From positions 248,001-312,000 of the forward strand of contig JAXLYE010000004.1 of the NCBI GenBank assembly GCA_046351595.1: a DNA stretch of 64,000 nt, in the 5' to 3' direction. This stretch comes from JAXLYE01 sp046351595 (GTDB taxonomy: Bacteria > Myxococcota_A > Polyangia > Palsa-1104 > JAEUJZ01). Positions 41,736 to 53,648 of the stretch are shown piece after piece. Position 1 is the stretch's first letter; each line of letters opens with the position of its first letter. A program made the position numbers and the translations under genes. The notes under the pieces were generated by a model. It had not been told where the DNA came from. It made no database searches and saw nothing but the letters and a program-made list of their open reading frames with translations.

Positions 41736-42383
41736 ATGACGCAGTACGACGACCCCCAGGGCGAAGCAACGGACGAGAGCGAGCCCTCGTTCCGCTTGGA
41801 TCAGGAGATCGCTCGTCGCTACGACCCCTCGCGGCTGTCGCAGCTCATCGTCCGCGACGCCGGCCGCGGCGAGTCACTCGACCTGCACACCCGCGCGCAG
41901 ATGGAGCGCCGCCTCGGCGGCAGCTTCGGCGGCGTCCGCATCTTCCGCGGCCCGCTCGCCGAGGAGGTCACCTCGCGCTACCGCGCTGACGCCGTCACCG
42001 TCGGTGGCACCGAGATGATCCTGGTGCGCGAGGGCTGGCAGAGCAACTTCCAGAGCGCCGAGGGCCACGCGCTGCTCGCGCACGAGCTGACCCACGTCCG
42101 CCAGCAGCAGCGCGGCCTGCACTTCGCGCACTCGCACGGCTACGGCGACGACAGCCCGCTCGAGCGCGAGGCCTACGCGGTCCAGCACGCCGTCGCTGCC
42201 GAGCAGCGCGGCGACGATCTGATGGCCAAGCACGAGAAGCTGCGCCGTCAGAAAGAGGTCAAGTTCTGGGAGGCCGTGCGCAAGCGCGGGCGCGAGAAGT
42301 ACGAAGAGCACAAGCAGCAGGGCGACATGCGCGGCAGCCCCAACTCACAAGGCAACCACGGTTCCAACGGACAATATGGCTGA
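41736..42383 (+). CDS. DUF4157 metallopeptidase-like protein
   Basis: The 215-residue protein starts at ATG 41736 after GAGGAG. The region around DLHTRAQMERRLGGSFGGVRIFRGP...FQSAEGHALLAHELTHVRQQQRG is a textbook DUF4157 core, with the HELTH zinc motif at 116-120. Family members occur next to extracellular contractile injection systems (eCIS) and as effector-associated proteins. The last 40 residues are charged and helical (KLRRQKEVKFWEAVRKRGREKYEE). No contractile tail genes are visible in this window. Its stop overlaps the start of the pentapeptide protein by 8 nt. Confidence 0.85.
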   Translation: MTQYDDPQGEATDESEPSFRLDQEIARRYDPSRLSQLIVRDAGRGESLDLHTRAQMERRLGGSFGGVRIFRGPLAEEVTSRYRADAVTVGGTEMILVREGWQSNFQSAEGHALLAHELTHVRQQQRGLHFAHSHGYGDDSPLEREAYAVQHAVAAEQRGDDLMAKHEKLRRQKEVKFWEAVRKRGREKYEEHKQQGDMRGSPNSQGNHGSNGQYG

Positions 42384-43059
42384 CGTCGTCGAGAGCAAAG
42401 AGCAGGTCCAGATCCGCTACCAGGACCGCGAGCTGCGCGGCTGCACCTTCCGCAAGCTGCGCATGTCGGGCATGTCGCTGGTCGGCGCGGACCTCACCGA
42501 CACCATCTTCGAGCAGTGCGATCTCGAGGGGATCGACCTGACCAGCACGACGCTGCGCGGCGCCAAGTTCGACCGCTGCGACGTCCGCCGCGCGATCTTC
42601 GAGAAGGCGACGCTGGCGCGCGCCTCGTTCGTCGACTGCTACCTCACCGAGACGCGCTTTGGGCGCGCGCTGCTCGAGGACGCGGAGCTCGCGCGCTGCG
42701 AGATGGACAACACCGTCTTCGACGGTGCGTACCTGGGAGGCTGCACCTTCACGCCCAACCGCGCCTACGGGCTGAAGCTGCGCGGCGCGACGCTGATCCG
42801 CTGCCGCTTCACCGCCGACAAGGGCGGGCCCGAGCTGATCCGCGCGCAGCTCGCCGGCGCGACCCTGGTCGACTGCGACTTCAAGGGGGCGAGCCTCATG
42901 CGCGCCGACTTCTCGCGCGCGCTGCTCATCAAGTGCAGCCTGAGCCACGCCATGCTCCGCGACGCCGTCGTCGAGAAGCTGGCGCTGGTCGGCTGCAATA
43001 CGCTGGGCGCCGAGCTGCCTGCCGCCCTGGTCGCCGGCGCCGCGCTGCCCGTGGGGTGA
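42376..43059 (+). CDS. Pentapeptide-repeat protein
   Basis: The protein (227 aa) has a run of A(D/N)LxX-type pentapeptides (for example GADLTDTIFEQCDLEGIDL, FVDCYLTETRFGRALLEDAEL, GASLMRADFSRALL). It should form a right-handed quadrilateral beta-helix. Several Cys at repeat corners replace the usual residue (RCDV, QCDL, RCEM, GCTF). Such proteins range from gyrase-binding immunity factors to effectors. It is co-transcribed with the DUF4157 gene, so a common role in a secreted or contact-dependent system is possible. Confidence 0.88.
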   Translation: MADVVESKEQVQIRYQDRELRGCTFRKLRMSGMSLVGADLTDTIFEQCDLEGIDLTSTTLRGAKFDRCDVRRAIFEKATLARASFVDCYLTETRFGRALLEDAELARCEMDNTVFDGAYLGGCTFTPNRAYGLKLRGATLIRCRFTADKGGPELIRAQLAGATLVDCDFKGASLMRADFSRALLIKCSLSHAMLRDAVVEKLALVGCNTLGAELPAALVAGAALPVG

Positions 43060-43110
43060 GCACCGCGCCCGCCGCGGCTCGCCCGACGAAATCAAAACCC
43101 GAGGCTGATC

Positions 43111-43815
43111 ATGAGTTCTGACCTGCGCCGCCAGACCCGCGAGATCAAAGAGGCCCTGTCTCGCTTCGAGCCCGAGCAGCTCGTCGACATCCTGACCCAC
43201 GTCTTCCGCCAGTACGTCATCGAGGGAGCGGCGCCGCCGCCGGCGAGCCTGTCCGGGCAGGACGAGCTCAGCGGCCTGTCCTTCCCGCAGCTCATCGAGC
43301 GGCTGCAGCTGCGCCTGGATCTGCCGGAGCTGCGCCTGCTCGAGGTGCAGGGCGGCCGCGTGCTGGTGCGCGTCGAGGGGCGGCTGGTACCGCTGGAGAC
43401 CGGCGACACCCGCCCCGAGCCGCTGCCGATGGCGCGCGTCACGCACGTGCACACGCTGCCCTCGCCGGCCGCGGCCCCGCCGCCGGCTGCGGCGCCCGGC
43501 ACCGAGTCGCGCGAGGTCGCCTCGCCGCCGGGCGTGGCCCCGGTCGGCGTCGCCGGCTCGGCGCGTCCCGACGGCACGGCGCGGGCGCACGCGCAGGGCC
43601 CGGCCGCCTCGGCGCGACCGGCCACTTCGGCCACCCCGGCCGCCGCCCCGCGCCCCGCGGCGAGCGCGCCGGCGCCCTCGGGTCCGGCGCGACCGGCCGC
43701 GGGCCCTGACAGCAAGCCCGCCCCGGCCCCCGCGCGCGCGGACAAGCCGGCGCAGCCCGACAAGAAGGACAGCGCCGACAACGGCGCGCGCTTCTCGCTG
43801 CTGGAGATCGACTGA
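43111..43815 (+). CDS. Unknown protein with disordered C-terminal half
   Basis: The protein (234 aa) has a helical first third (RRQTREIKEALSRFEPEQLVDILTHVFRQYV) and a beta-rich central stretch (ELRLLEVQGGRVLVRVEGRLVPLE), then about 110 residues of Pro/Ala/Ser low complexity and a short C-terminal SLLEID. No family is recognised. The gene starts 51 bp after the pentapeptide gene and overlaps the TPR gene by one base, so all four belong to one cassette. Confidence 0.65.
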   Translation: MSSDLRRQTREIKEALSRFEPEQLVDILTHVFRQYVIEGAAPPPASLSGQDELSGLSFPQLIERLQLRLDLPELRLLEVQGGRVLVRVEGRLVPLETGDTRPEPLPMARVTHVHTLPSPAAAPPPAAAPGTESREVASPPGVAPVGVAGSARPDGTARAHAQGPAASARPATSATPAAAPRPAASAPAPSGPARPAAGPDSKPAPAPARADKPAQPDKKDSADNGARFSLLEID

Positions 43816-44252
43816 TGAGCGCGCACATCGCCCGCCGCTACTACGTGCGCGGCCTCGACGAGCTGCGGCGCAATGAGCTCGACGACGCGGTGCAGGATCT
43901 GCAGGGCGCGATCCAGCTGTTCCCGACGTTCTTCGAGGCGCGCATCGCCTACGCGACGGCGCTGTTGCGGCTGAAGGACCCGCCGCGGGCGACGCAGATC
44001 CTGCGCGCCGGGCTGCACTACCACGGTCCCGGGGCGGCGCGCGCGGCGCTGTGCCGTGCGCTCGGTGACGCGCTGGTCTCGGCCGGCGACTTCCCCGCCG
44101 CCGAGCAGGCCTTCGCCGAGTCGCGCGCCAGCAGCGCCCAGGACAGCGCCGACCTGCACGACCGGGTGGCCCGCCTGCGCGCCCGCACCGGCCGCTTTGA
44201 CGAGGCCTTCACCGAGCTCCTGGCCGCGGCCCGCCTGTCGCGCACCGAGTAG
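43815..44252 (+). CDS. Small TPR protein
   Basis: The 145-residue protein consists of about three TPR units (ARRYYVRGLDELRRNELDDAVQDLQGAIQLFP; ARIAYATALLRLKDPPRATQIL; GDALVSAGDFPAAEQAFAES). It is the last gene of the DUF4157 cassette and its start overlaps the previous stop (TGATG). TPR chaperones often serve secreted-effector systems, but no specific partner is known. Confidence 0.75.
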   Translation: MSAHIARRYYVRGLDELRRNELDDAVQDLQGAIQLFPTFFEARIAYATALLRLKDPPRATQILRAGLHYHGPGAARAALCRALGDALVSAGDFPAAEQAFAESRASSAQDSADLHDRVARLRARTGRFDEAFTELLAAARLSRTE

Positions 44253-44271
44253 CCGCCCACGTCCCTCGCGG

Positions 44272-44315
44272 TTCGACGACGTCCGGCGACGCTCGGCGAC
44301 GTTCGACGACGTCCG
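44272..44315. repeat. 10-bp-periodic repeat array upstream of kamA
   Basis: Four units of a 10-bp pattern (TTCGACGACG, TCCGGCGACG, CTCGGCGACG, TTCGACGACG) follow one another, one helical turn each. The 15-bp GTTCGACGACGTCCG occurs twice, 30 bp apart (44271-44285 and 44301-44315). It fills most of the gap between the TPR gene and kamA and may be a phased protein-binding site. Confidence 0.5.
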
Positions 44316-44357
44316 CGGCATTGACGGCAGGGCCGGCGGTGGGCTAGGCCATGCGCC

Positions 44358-45668
<1,311 letters not shown>

Positions 45669-45679
45669 ACTGCGCCGCC

Positions 45680-46993
<1,314 letters not shown>

Positions 46994-47087
46994 GGATCCG
47001 GACAGAGGGAGGAACCGAGGGTTCCTTCCTGGGCGAGTGCGAGGCGCGATTGCCGCCGCAGCCCCGTCATGATAAGAGCCACAGGTC

Positions 47088-48509
47088 ATGTCGACGAGCT
47101 CCCCCTCGCCCGAACCCGCCGAGCGCCCGGCGCAAGGCGCGCCCGCGCCGATCCTCATCGTCGGGGGCGGGCTGACCGGCCTGTCAACCGCGCTGCACCT
47201 GCGCGACGAGGTCCCGTGGCAGCTCTTCGAGCGCGACGACCGCGTCGGCGGCCACGCCCGCACCGAGGAGCTGCGCGGCTTCTACTTCGACAAGACCGGG
47301 CACTGGCTGCACCTGCGCGACCCCGGCATGAAGGGGCTGGTCGGCGGCCTGTTCGACGGCGAGAGCCCCGAGCGCCAGATGGTCCAGGTGGCGCGCAAGG
47401 CGCGGATCTTCTCGCACGGCGCGCTCACCCGCTACCCGTTCCAGGCCAACCTGCACGGCCTGCCGCCCGAGGTCATCAGCGAGTGCCTGCTCGGCTTCAT
47501 CCGCTCGCACTACGACCCGCGCTCGAGCGAGGCGCCGCGCGACTTCGAGGACTTCTGCTACAAGCGCTTCGGCGACGGCATCGCCCGCCACTTCATGGTG
47601 CCGTACAACCAGAAGCTGTGGGGCGTGCACCCGCGCGAGATCACCGCGGCCTGGTGCACGCGCTTCGTGCCGGTGCCCAAGCTCGAGGAGGTGGTCAAGG
47701 GCGCGGTCGGCGACACGCCGCCGGAGCTCGGCTACAACGTCCACTTCCTGTACCCGGAAAAGGGCGGCATCGAGTCGCTTGTGCGGGCGCTGCGCGAGCG
47801 CCTGCCGTCCGAGCGCGTGCACACGCGCGCCGGTCTCGAAGAGGTGCGCCTCGCGGATCGCACCGCCGTGATCGGCGGCGAGCGGCGCCGCTACAGCGCG
47901 ATGGTGGCGACGCTGCCGCTGCCCGAGCTGTGCCGCTCGATCGTCGACCTGCCCGACGAGCTGCGCGCCTGGGCCGAGCGCCTGCGCTGCACGCCCGTGC
48001 GCTACCTGAACGTGGCGACGCGGCGCTCGCCCAAGGTCGACTTTCACTGGCTGTACGTGCCCGAGGAGCGCTACCCGTTCTACCGCGTCGGCATCTACTC
48101 GAACGCGGTGCCGTCGATGGCGCCGCCGGGCTGCGGCTCGCTGTACGTCGAGCTGTCGGATCGCGGGCCGGTGCCGCGCGTCGAGGATCTGATGCCGAGC
48201 GTCAACGAGGCGCTCTGCGCCGCCGGCGTCCTGCACTCGCCCGAGGACGTGCTGTTCGCCGAGCTGCGCGAGATCCAGTACGCCTACGTCGTCTTTGATC
48301 ACCACTACTACGACGCGCTCGCCAAGCTCATGCCGTTCCTCGAGGGGCACGGCATCTACCCGCGCGGCCGCTACGGCTCGTGGACGTACAACTCGATGGA
48401 GGACTGCATGATGCTCGGGCGCGACATCGGTGCGCTCCTCCGCTGGCGCGTGCTCGGGCGGCGAAGCAACCCGCCGGGCGCGCTCGGCTCCGCAGGAGAC
48501 AAGACGTAA
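47088..48509 (+). CDS. FAD-dependent oxidoreductase (UGM/protoporphyrinogen-oxidase-like)
   Basis: The protein (473 aa) opens with the FAD-binding ILIVGGGLTGLSTAL (GxGxxG at 26-31) and the DRVGGHARTEE glutamate region. The rest resembles the protoporphyrinogen-oxidase/UDP-galactopyranose-mutase superfamily (FYFDKTGHWLHLRD, PYNQKLWGVHPREI, YPEKGGIESLVRAL). It is not a typical HemG/HemY. It is co-transcribed with a glycosyltransferase (one-base overlap), so a role in sugar-nucleotide or lipid modification is more likely than haem synthesis. Confidence 0.8.
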   Translation: MSTSSPSPEPAERPAQGAPAPILIVGGGLTGLSTALHLRDEVPWQLFERDDRVGGHARTEELRGFYFDKTGHWLHLRDPGMKGLVGGLFDGESPERQMVQVARKARIFSHGALTRYPFQANLHGLPPEVISECLLGFIRSHYDPRSSEAPRDFEDFCYKRFGDGIARHFMVPYNQKLWGVHPREITAAWCTRFVPVPKLEEVVKGAVGDTPPELGYNVHFLYPEKGGIESLVRALRERLPSERVHTRAGLEEVRLADRTAVIGGERRRYSAMVATLPLPELCRSIVDLPDELRAWAERLRCTPVRYLNVATRRSPKVDFHWLYVPEERYPFYRVGIYSNAVPSMAPPGCGSLYVELSDRGPVPRVEDLMPSVNEALCAAGVLHSPEDVLFAELREIQYAYVVFDHHYYDALAKLMPFLEGHGIYPRGRYGSWTYNSMEDCMMLGRDIGALLRWRVLGRRSNPPGALGSAGDKT

Positions 48510-49297
48510 TGGCCACCCCTTCGCAGACGAACCCGTCGACGCAGGCCGCCGACGCACGCGGCGACGCGCCGCGCGTCTCGATCGTCATCCCCGTCTACAA
48601 CGAGGAGGGCATCCTCCACGCCGCGGTGATCGACCTCATCGACCGCCTGCGCGACGCCGCCGCGACCGAGCCCGAGCTCGCGAGCTACGAGATCCTGCTC
48701 TCCGAGAACGGCTCCAGCGACAGCACCGTGGCCATCGGCGAGGAGCTCGCGGCGCGCCACCCCGAGGTGCACATCCACTCGCTCGGCCGACCCAACTACG
48801 GCGCGGCGCTGAAGGCCGGCATCCTGCGCGCCCGCGGCGAGTATGTGCTGTGCGACGAGATCGACCTGTGCGACGTCGACTTCTATACGCGCGCGCTGCG
48901 CCTTTTGCGCTCGGGCGCCGCCGAGATGGTCGTCGGCAGCAAGGCCATGGCCGGCGCCAACGACAAGCGCCCGCTGTTGCGCCGCGCCGCGACGCTGACG
49001 ATAAACGGCATGCTGCGCGTGTTGGTCGGCTTCCACGGCACCGATACGCACGGCCTGAAGGCGTTCCGGCGCGACCGCCTGCTCGACACCGTGAACCGCT
49101 GCATCGTCGACAAGGACCTGTTCGCGTCCGAGTTTGTCATCCGCGCCGAGCGCGAGGGCAAGCGCCTCTGCGAGATCCCGGTGCACATCGCCGAGAAGCG
49201 CCCGCCGTCGATCAACCTGATCAAGCGCGTCCCCAACGTGCTCAAGAACCTCGCGCGCCTGACCTACGTCATCCGCATCGCCTCACCCCGGGACTAA
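48509..49297 (+). CDS. GT2-family glycosyltransferase (dolichyl/polyprenyl-phosphate-sugar synthase-like)
   Basis: The protein (262 aa) carries the GT2 marks SIVIPVYNEEG, LLSENGSSDSTVA (first DxD-like region), ALKAGILRARGEYVLCDEIDLCD and a final KDLFASEFVIRAER block. It looks like a polyprenyl-phosphate-sugar synthase but has no C-terminal membrane helices. The classical DxD is represented by DEID. It sits between the flavin oxidoreductase and an MMPL transporter, suggesting a glycolipid pathway. Confidence 0.8.
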   Translation: MATPSQTNPSTQAADARGDAPRVSIVIPVYNEEGILHAAVIDLIDRLRDAAATEPELASYEILLSENGSSDSTVAIGEELAARHPEVHIHSLGRPNYGAALKAGILRARGEYVLCDEIDLCDVDFYTRALRLLRSGAAEMVVGSKAMAGANDKRPLLRRAATLTINGMLRVLVGFHGTDTHGLKAFRRDRLLDTVNRCIVDKDLFASEFVIRAEREGKRLCEIPVHIAEKRPPSINLIKRVPNVLKNLARLTYVIRIASPRD

Positions 49298-49313
49298 AGT
49301 CCCCGGAGGACGC

Positions 49314-51878
49314 ATGAACCCCGTCCATCGCCTGCTCGCGCGACCCCGTGCGCTCCTCGTCGCGCTGCTGCTGGTGACGGCGGTGCTGTCGCCGCTCATG
49401 CGGCGGCTCGATCTGCGCGGCGATCTCGTCGACCTCTTGCCGCGCTCGTCGACGGCGGCGCAGGCCTTCGGCGCGTACAGCACGCACCTGTCGGCGGGGC
49501 AGGAGCTGATCGCGCTCGTCACCTGCCGCGATCCCGAGCGGCTCACCGACTTCGCCGAGCGCTACGCCGCGGCGCTGTCGCAGCACCCCGAGGTCGCGCA
49601 GGTCACGCACCGCATCGGCGCCGACTCGCTGCGCTACCTGCGCGATCACCTGCTGCTGCTGCTGTCGGACTCGGACCTCGACGAGCTGGAGCGGCGGCTC
49701 GGGCCCGAGGCGCTGGAGCGGCGCGCCGGCGAGCTGCGCGGCCTTCTGTCCGCGCCCGGCGGCTCGAGCCTGGCGCCGCTCTTGACGACCGACCCGCTCG
49801 AGCTCCTGCCGCTGCTGACCGAGCGCCTGGGCACCGGCCTGCAGGTCGACGCGCGCTCGGGCTACCTGCGCACCGCCGACGGCAAGGCGCTGCTCATCAA
49901 GATAAGGCCGCACTTCAAGCCGCTCGACTGGCAGCGCGGCGAGCGCCTGGTCAAGGACGCGGGCGCGCTCGCGGTGTCGCTCGGCGGCGAGCTGGCGCTG
50001 ACCCGCTTCGACGACGGCGAACAGCCCAAGGTCGCCTTCACCGGCAGCTACGCGTTCCCGCCGTACTTCCGCCACTACCTCGAGCAGGACATGACCGGCT
50101 CGACGCTGATTTCGGTCGGCGCGGTGCTGCTCTTGTTCGCGCTGGTCTTCCGCTCGCTGCGCATCCTGCCGTGGGTGCTGGTGCCGCTTCTGCTGGCCGG
50201 GGTGTGGACGGCGCTCGGTGCGGCGCTTTTATACGGCCGCATCAGCGGCGTATCGATGGCCTTCGCGACGATCCTGGTGGCCATCGGCGTCGACCTGCCG
50301 ATCCAGATCTACAACCGCCTGTGCGAGGAGCTCGATCCGGCCAACCCGGCTTCTCACGGCGCCGACCCCGCCGAGGTCGTCCGCCGCATCACGGCGCTCC
50401 TGGCAGGGCCGTCGATCCTGGCGACGCTCGGGCCGGCCGCGGTGTTCCTCCTGTGCGGCCTGTCGGACTTCCGCGGCCTCGACCAGCTCGGCGTGCTCGC
50501 CGGGCTCGGGCTGCTGCTCAACTGCGCGGCGATGCTGACGGTGTTCCCGGCGCTCCTGCAGGTGCTGCCGCCGCGGGTCTGGCTCCGCGTGCGGCCGCGC
50601 CCGGCCCGCTCCGTCGCCAGCGTCCCCGCGGCGCCGGGCCGGCTGTCCCGCCTCGGGCGCTGGCTCGGGTCGCACCCGCGCAGCGTCCTGATCGGCGGCG
50701 CCCTGGTCCTGCTTGCGTCGCTGCCGCTGCTGCCGCGGGTGGGCCTGTCGCGCGACCTTTTGAGCATGGACCTGGGCTCGATGCCGCCGGCGCTGGCGCA
50801 GGCCGAGATCGCCCGCCGCTTCGGCGAGCACCAGCGCTTCCTGGTCGCGCTCATCGAGGACACCGACCCCGAGCGCGCGCTCTACCGCGGCGACCAGTGG
50901 CAGGAGGCGGCCGAGGCGCTGCGCAAGCGCGGCCAGCTCCGCGGCTACGAGGCGCTGTCGACGCTGGTGCCGTCGCTGACGACGCAGGCCGAGCGCCGCG
51001 CGCGGCTCGAGCGCATGGGCCTCGCCCAGGCCGCCGAGCGCCTGCGCGCCGCGCTCGAGCACGCGGGCTTCGACGCCGCGGCGTTCCAGGGCTTCCTCGA
51101 TCTGCTCAAGCAGCCGCCGACCTCGTCGCTGCGGCCCGAGGATCTGGCGCAGACCGCGCTCGGCTTCCTGGTGCGCAGCCACGTCGCCGACCTGCCGGCC
51201 GACAACGGCCAGCCGGCGCGGCGCATGGTCGCGGTCTTCCTGTTCGCCAGCGCCGATGCCACGCTGCCCTCGACGCTGAAGTCGCTGCAGCAGACCGCCG
51301 CGGGCCCGGCTGGCGGCGCCCTGACCGGCCTGCCGCTGCTCGAGGAGCAGCTGCGCACGCTGCTCGCCCGCGACCTGGTCCGCATCACCCTTTCGTCGCT
51401 GGTCGCGGTGGCGCTCCTGCTCGTCGCCTACTACCGGCAGCTGCGCCCGGTGCTGGCGGTGCTGCTGCCGCTGTCGGTGGCGTGGGCGCTGTTCGGCGCG
51501 GTGCTGGCGCTGTTCCACATCCCGATTCACCTCTACAACCTGCTCGCCGTGCCGCTGTGCATCGGCTACGGCATCGACGACCACATCTTCCTGCTCCACC
51601 GCCACCGCATGACGCCCGCGGCCGAGCGCAGCCCGGCGCTGACGCTGGCGACGACCGGGCGCGCCGTGGTCCTGACGTCGCTGGCGACCATGGCCGGCTT
51701 CCTCGGCCTGCTCATCGCGCACTTCCCGGGGCTGGTGCAGCTCGGGCTGTGCGGCGCGCTGGCGGTGCTGCTGTGCCTCCTGGCGGCGCTGCTCATCATG
51801 CCGCCGCTCTTGGCGATGTGGTGGCCGCAGGAGCGCCACCCGCCGCAGCGCGGCATCCCGCCCCGGCCGTTCGGCTGA
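49314..51878 (+). CDS. MMPL/HpnN-like RND-superfamily transporter
   Basis: The 854-residue protein has a first helix (ALLVALLLVTAVLSPLM), a periplasmic loop of about 230 residues, a block of five helices (265-420), another helix and loop, and a second block from 687 (LVRITLSSLVAVALLLVAYY). It lacks an adaptor gene. This order is typical of the MMPL and HpnN group that moves lipids such as hopanoids or mycolates. It starts 16 nt after the GT2 gene and would export the lipid made by the two enzymes upstream. Convergent with the LolC/E-like gene, 9 bp away. Confidence 0.83.
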   Translation: MNPVHRLLARPRALLVALLLVTAVLSPLMRRLDLRGDLVDLLPRSSTAAQAFGAYSTHLSAGQELIALVTCRDPERLTDFAERYAAALSQHPEVAQVTHRIGADSLRYLRDHLLLLLSDSDLDELERRLGPEALERRAGELRGLLSAPGGSSLAPLLTTDPLELLPLLTERLGTGLQVDARSGYLRTADGKALLIKIRPHFKPLDWQRGERLVKDAGALAVSLGGELALTRFDDGEQPKVAFTGSYAFPPYFRHYLEQDMTGSTLISVGAVLLLFALVFRSLRILPWVLVPLLLAGVWTALGAALLYGRISGVSMAFATILVAIGVDLPIQIYNRLCEELDPANPASHGADPAEVVRRITALLAGPSILATLGPAAVFLLCGLSDFRGLDQLGVLAGLGLLLNCAAMLTVFPALLQVLPPRVWLRVRPRPARSVASVPAAPGRLSRLGRWLGSHPRSVLIGGALVLLASLPLLPRVGLSRDLLSMDLGSMPPALAQAEIARRFGEHQRFLVALIEDTDPERALYRGDQWQEAAEALRKRGQLRGYEALSTLVPSLTTQAERRARLERMGLAQAAERLRAALEHAGFDAAAFQGFLDLLKQPPTSSLRPEDLAQTALGFLVRSHVADLPADNGQPARRMVAVFLFASADATLPSTLKSLQQTAAGPAGGALTGLPLLEEQLRTLLARDLVRITLSSLVAVALLLVAYYRQLRPVLAVLLPLSVAWALFGAVLALFHIPIHLYNLLAVPLCIGYGIDDHIFLLHRHRMTPAAERSPALTLATTGRAVVLTSLATMAGFLGLLIAHFPGLVQLGLCGALAVLLCLLAALLIMPPLLAMWWPQERHPPQRGIPPRPFG

Positions 51879-51887
51879 AAGGGGCCG

Positions 51888-53498
51888 TCAGTCCTCGCGC
51901 AGCCCGTCGACCGGCCGCATCCGCGCCGCGCGCAGCGACGGGTACAGCGTCGCCAGAAGCGAGATGATCACGGTGATGATGCCGGTCACCACCGGCTCGC
52001 TCAGCGACAGCTCGGTCGGCAGCCGGTCGATCATGTAGACCTTGGCGTCCAGCAGGTAGCCCAGGCGCTGGATGATGCCGCAGACCAGCACCCCCATGCC
52101 GATGCCGAGCGCGGTGCCGAGCAGGCCGATGGTCATGCCCGCGACGCGGAACACCGACGCCACCCCGGGCGCGGACATGCCCATGGCCTTGAGGATCGCG
52201 ACCTCGCGCGTCTTGTCGATCACCATCATGGTCAGGCTGGCGACGATGTTGAACGCGGCGACGATGATGATCAGGAACAGCACGATCGTCAGCACCGTCT
52301 TCTGCATCGCCAGCGCCGTGAACAGGTTGTGGTTGAGCTCCTCCCAGTCGAGGCTGCGGTAGGGCGCGCCGCCGATGCTCTGCACCAGGTCGCCGCCGAT
52401 CGCGCGCGCGCGCATCACGTCGCGCGTCTTTACCTCGAGGCCGGTGACCACGTCGCCCTGGCCGAGCAGGTCCTGGGCGCGGCGCAGGCTGATGATCACG
52501 AGGCGGCGGTCGTACTCGTCGAAGCCGGCCGAGAACACGCCGGCCAGGCGGAACTCCTGCGAGCGCGGCGGCTGCGGCCCGTCGCGCGGCCCCGTGTCCT
52601 CGCCGACCAGCACGTCGAGCCCGACCAGCGGCGCGATCAGGCGCACGCGATCGCCGACCTTGACCTTGAGCTTCTTGCGCAGCTCCGCGCCGATGAACAG
52701 CCCCGGCAGCGGCGGCCCCCCGCCCTCGGGCGCCTGCTCGGTGACCAGCGCCGACAGCGCCGGCCGGCTGCCGTCGGCCAGCGGCTCCAGCCACTGCTCC
52801 AGGTTGAGCACCGCGCGGCTGCGCTCGGCGTCGATGCCCTTGACCAAAACGCCCGAGGACAGCGCGCCCTCCTTGGCGATGAGCATCTCGTTGTAGACGA
52901 ACGGCGAGCTGGCCAGGACCTGCGGGTGCGTCGCGATCTTCTTGGCGATGTCCAGGTACTCGGAGAAGTCGGTGCCGTACTTGAGCAGCAGCACGTGCGC
53001 GTTCAGGCCGACCACTCGCTTGCGGATCTCGCTCTGGAACCCCGAGGTCACGGACATGACCACGGTCAGCGCCGCCACGCCGAGCACCACGCCGACCACC
53101 GCCACCGTCGAGAACACCGACAGCACGTTGAGCAGCAGGCTGGCGCTGGTGATGAGCGGCATGAGCAGCGCCGCGAAGCCGACGCGCGCGCTCTGGTAGC
53201 CCGGCACCGTGAAGTACAGCACCTCGACGACCGCGGTGGCGACGAGCAGCAGCGCCGACAGCGCGAGCAGCGGCCGGCTCGGCGCGAAGCGGAACAGGTA
53301 GCGGCGCGCGATCTGCAGCTCGTGGCGGCGCGGCCACAGCGACCGCAGCCACGCGGACATCGGCACCCGCGCCTCGCTCGGCCGCCCGGCCGCCTGCCAC
53401 TGCGGGCGCAGCGACGGCTCGGCGGGCGCCCGCGGCGGGACAGGGGAGGGCGACGGCGGGGACGGAGAGACGGGATCGGCAGGTGGTGGGCTGGACAT
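51888..53498 (-). CDS. LolC/LolE-type lipoprotein-releasing permease
   Basis: The protein (536 aa) has a Pro/Ser-rich N-terminal extension of about 55 residues and a membrane segment (LLALSALLLVATAVVEV), then the LolC/E pattern: FSTVAVVGVVLGVAALTVVMSVTSGFQSEIRKRV, a long periplasmic domain, and three C-terminal helices (VLTIVLFLIIIVAAFNIVASLTMMV). LolCDE extracts lipoproteins from the inner membrane. The ATPase gene lolD is not next to it here. The extra N-terminal helix and Pro-rich extension are unlike E. coli LolC. A related MacB-type permease role is possible. Confidence 0.82.
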   Translation of the reverse strand: MSSPPPADPVSPSPPSPSPVPPRAPAEPSLRPQWQAAGRPSEARVPMSAWLRSLWPRRHELQIARRYLFRFAPSRPLLALSALLLVATAVVEVLYFTVPGYQSARVGFAALLMPLITSASLLLNVLSVFSTVAVVGVVLGVAALTVVMSVTSGFQSEIRKRVVGLNAHVLLLKYGTDFSEYLDIAKKIATHPQVLASSPFVYNEMLIAKEGALSSGVLVKGIDAERSRAVLNLEQWLEPLADGSRPALSALVTEQAPEGGGPPLPGLFIGAELRKKLKVKVGDRVRLIAPLVGLDVLVGEDTGPRDGPQPPRSQEFRLAGVFSAGFDEYDRRLVIISLRRAQDLLGQGDVVTGLEVKTRDVMRARAIGGDLVQSIGGAPYRSLDWEELNHNLFTALAMQKTVLTIVLFLIIIVAAFNIVASLTMMVIDKTREVAILKAMGMSAPGVASVFRVAGMTIGLLGTALGIGMGVLVCGIIQRLGYLLDAKVYMIDRLPTELSLSEPVVTGIITVIISLLATLYPSLRAARMRPVDGLRED

Positions 53499-53648
53499 GC
53501 GGCCTTGGCGAGCCCGTCGTCGCTTCGACGCAGCGCGGCTCGGGGCCCGTTTATATCAGGCGGCCTCCCGCTCGCCAACTCCAGCCGACTTCGACGACGG
53601 CCCGTCGGGCGCAGGACCGGGCGGGCCGCGGTCGATTTGCGGGGGCTG

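Noticed and set aside
44271..44315. CRISPR-like array
   Set aside because: Unit length is about 10 bp with no spacers and no cas genes nearby.
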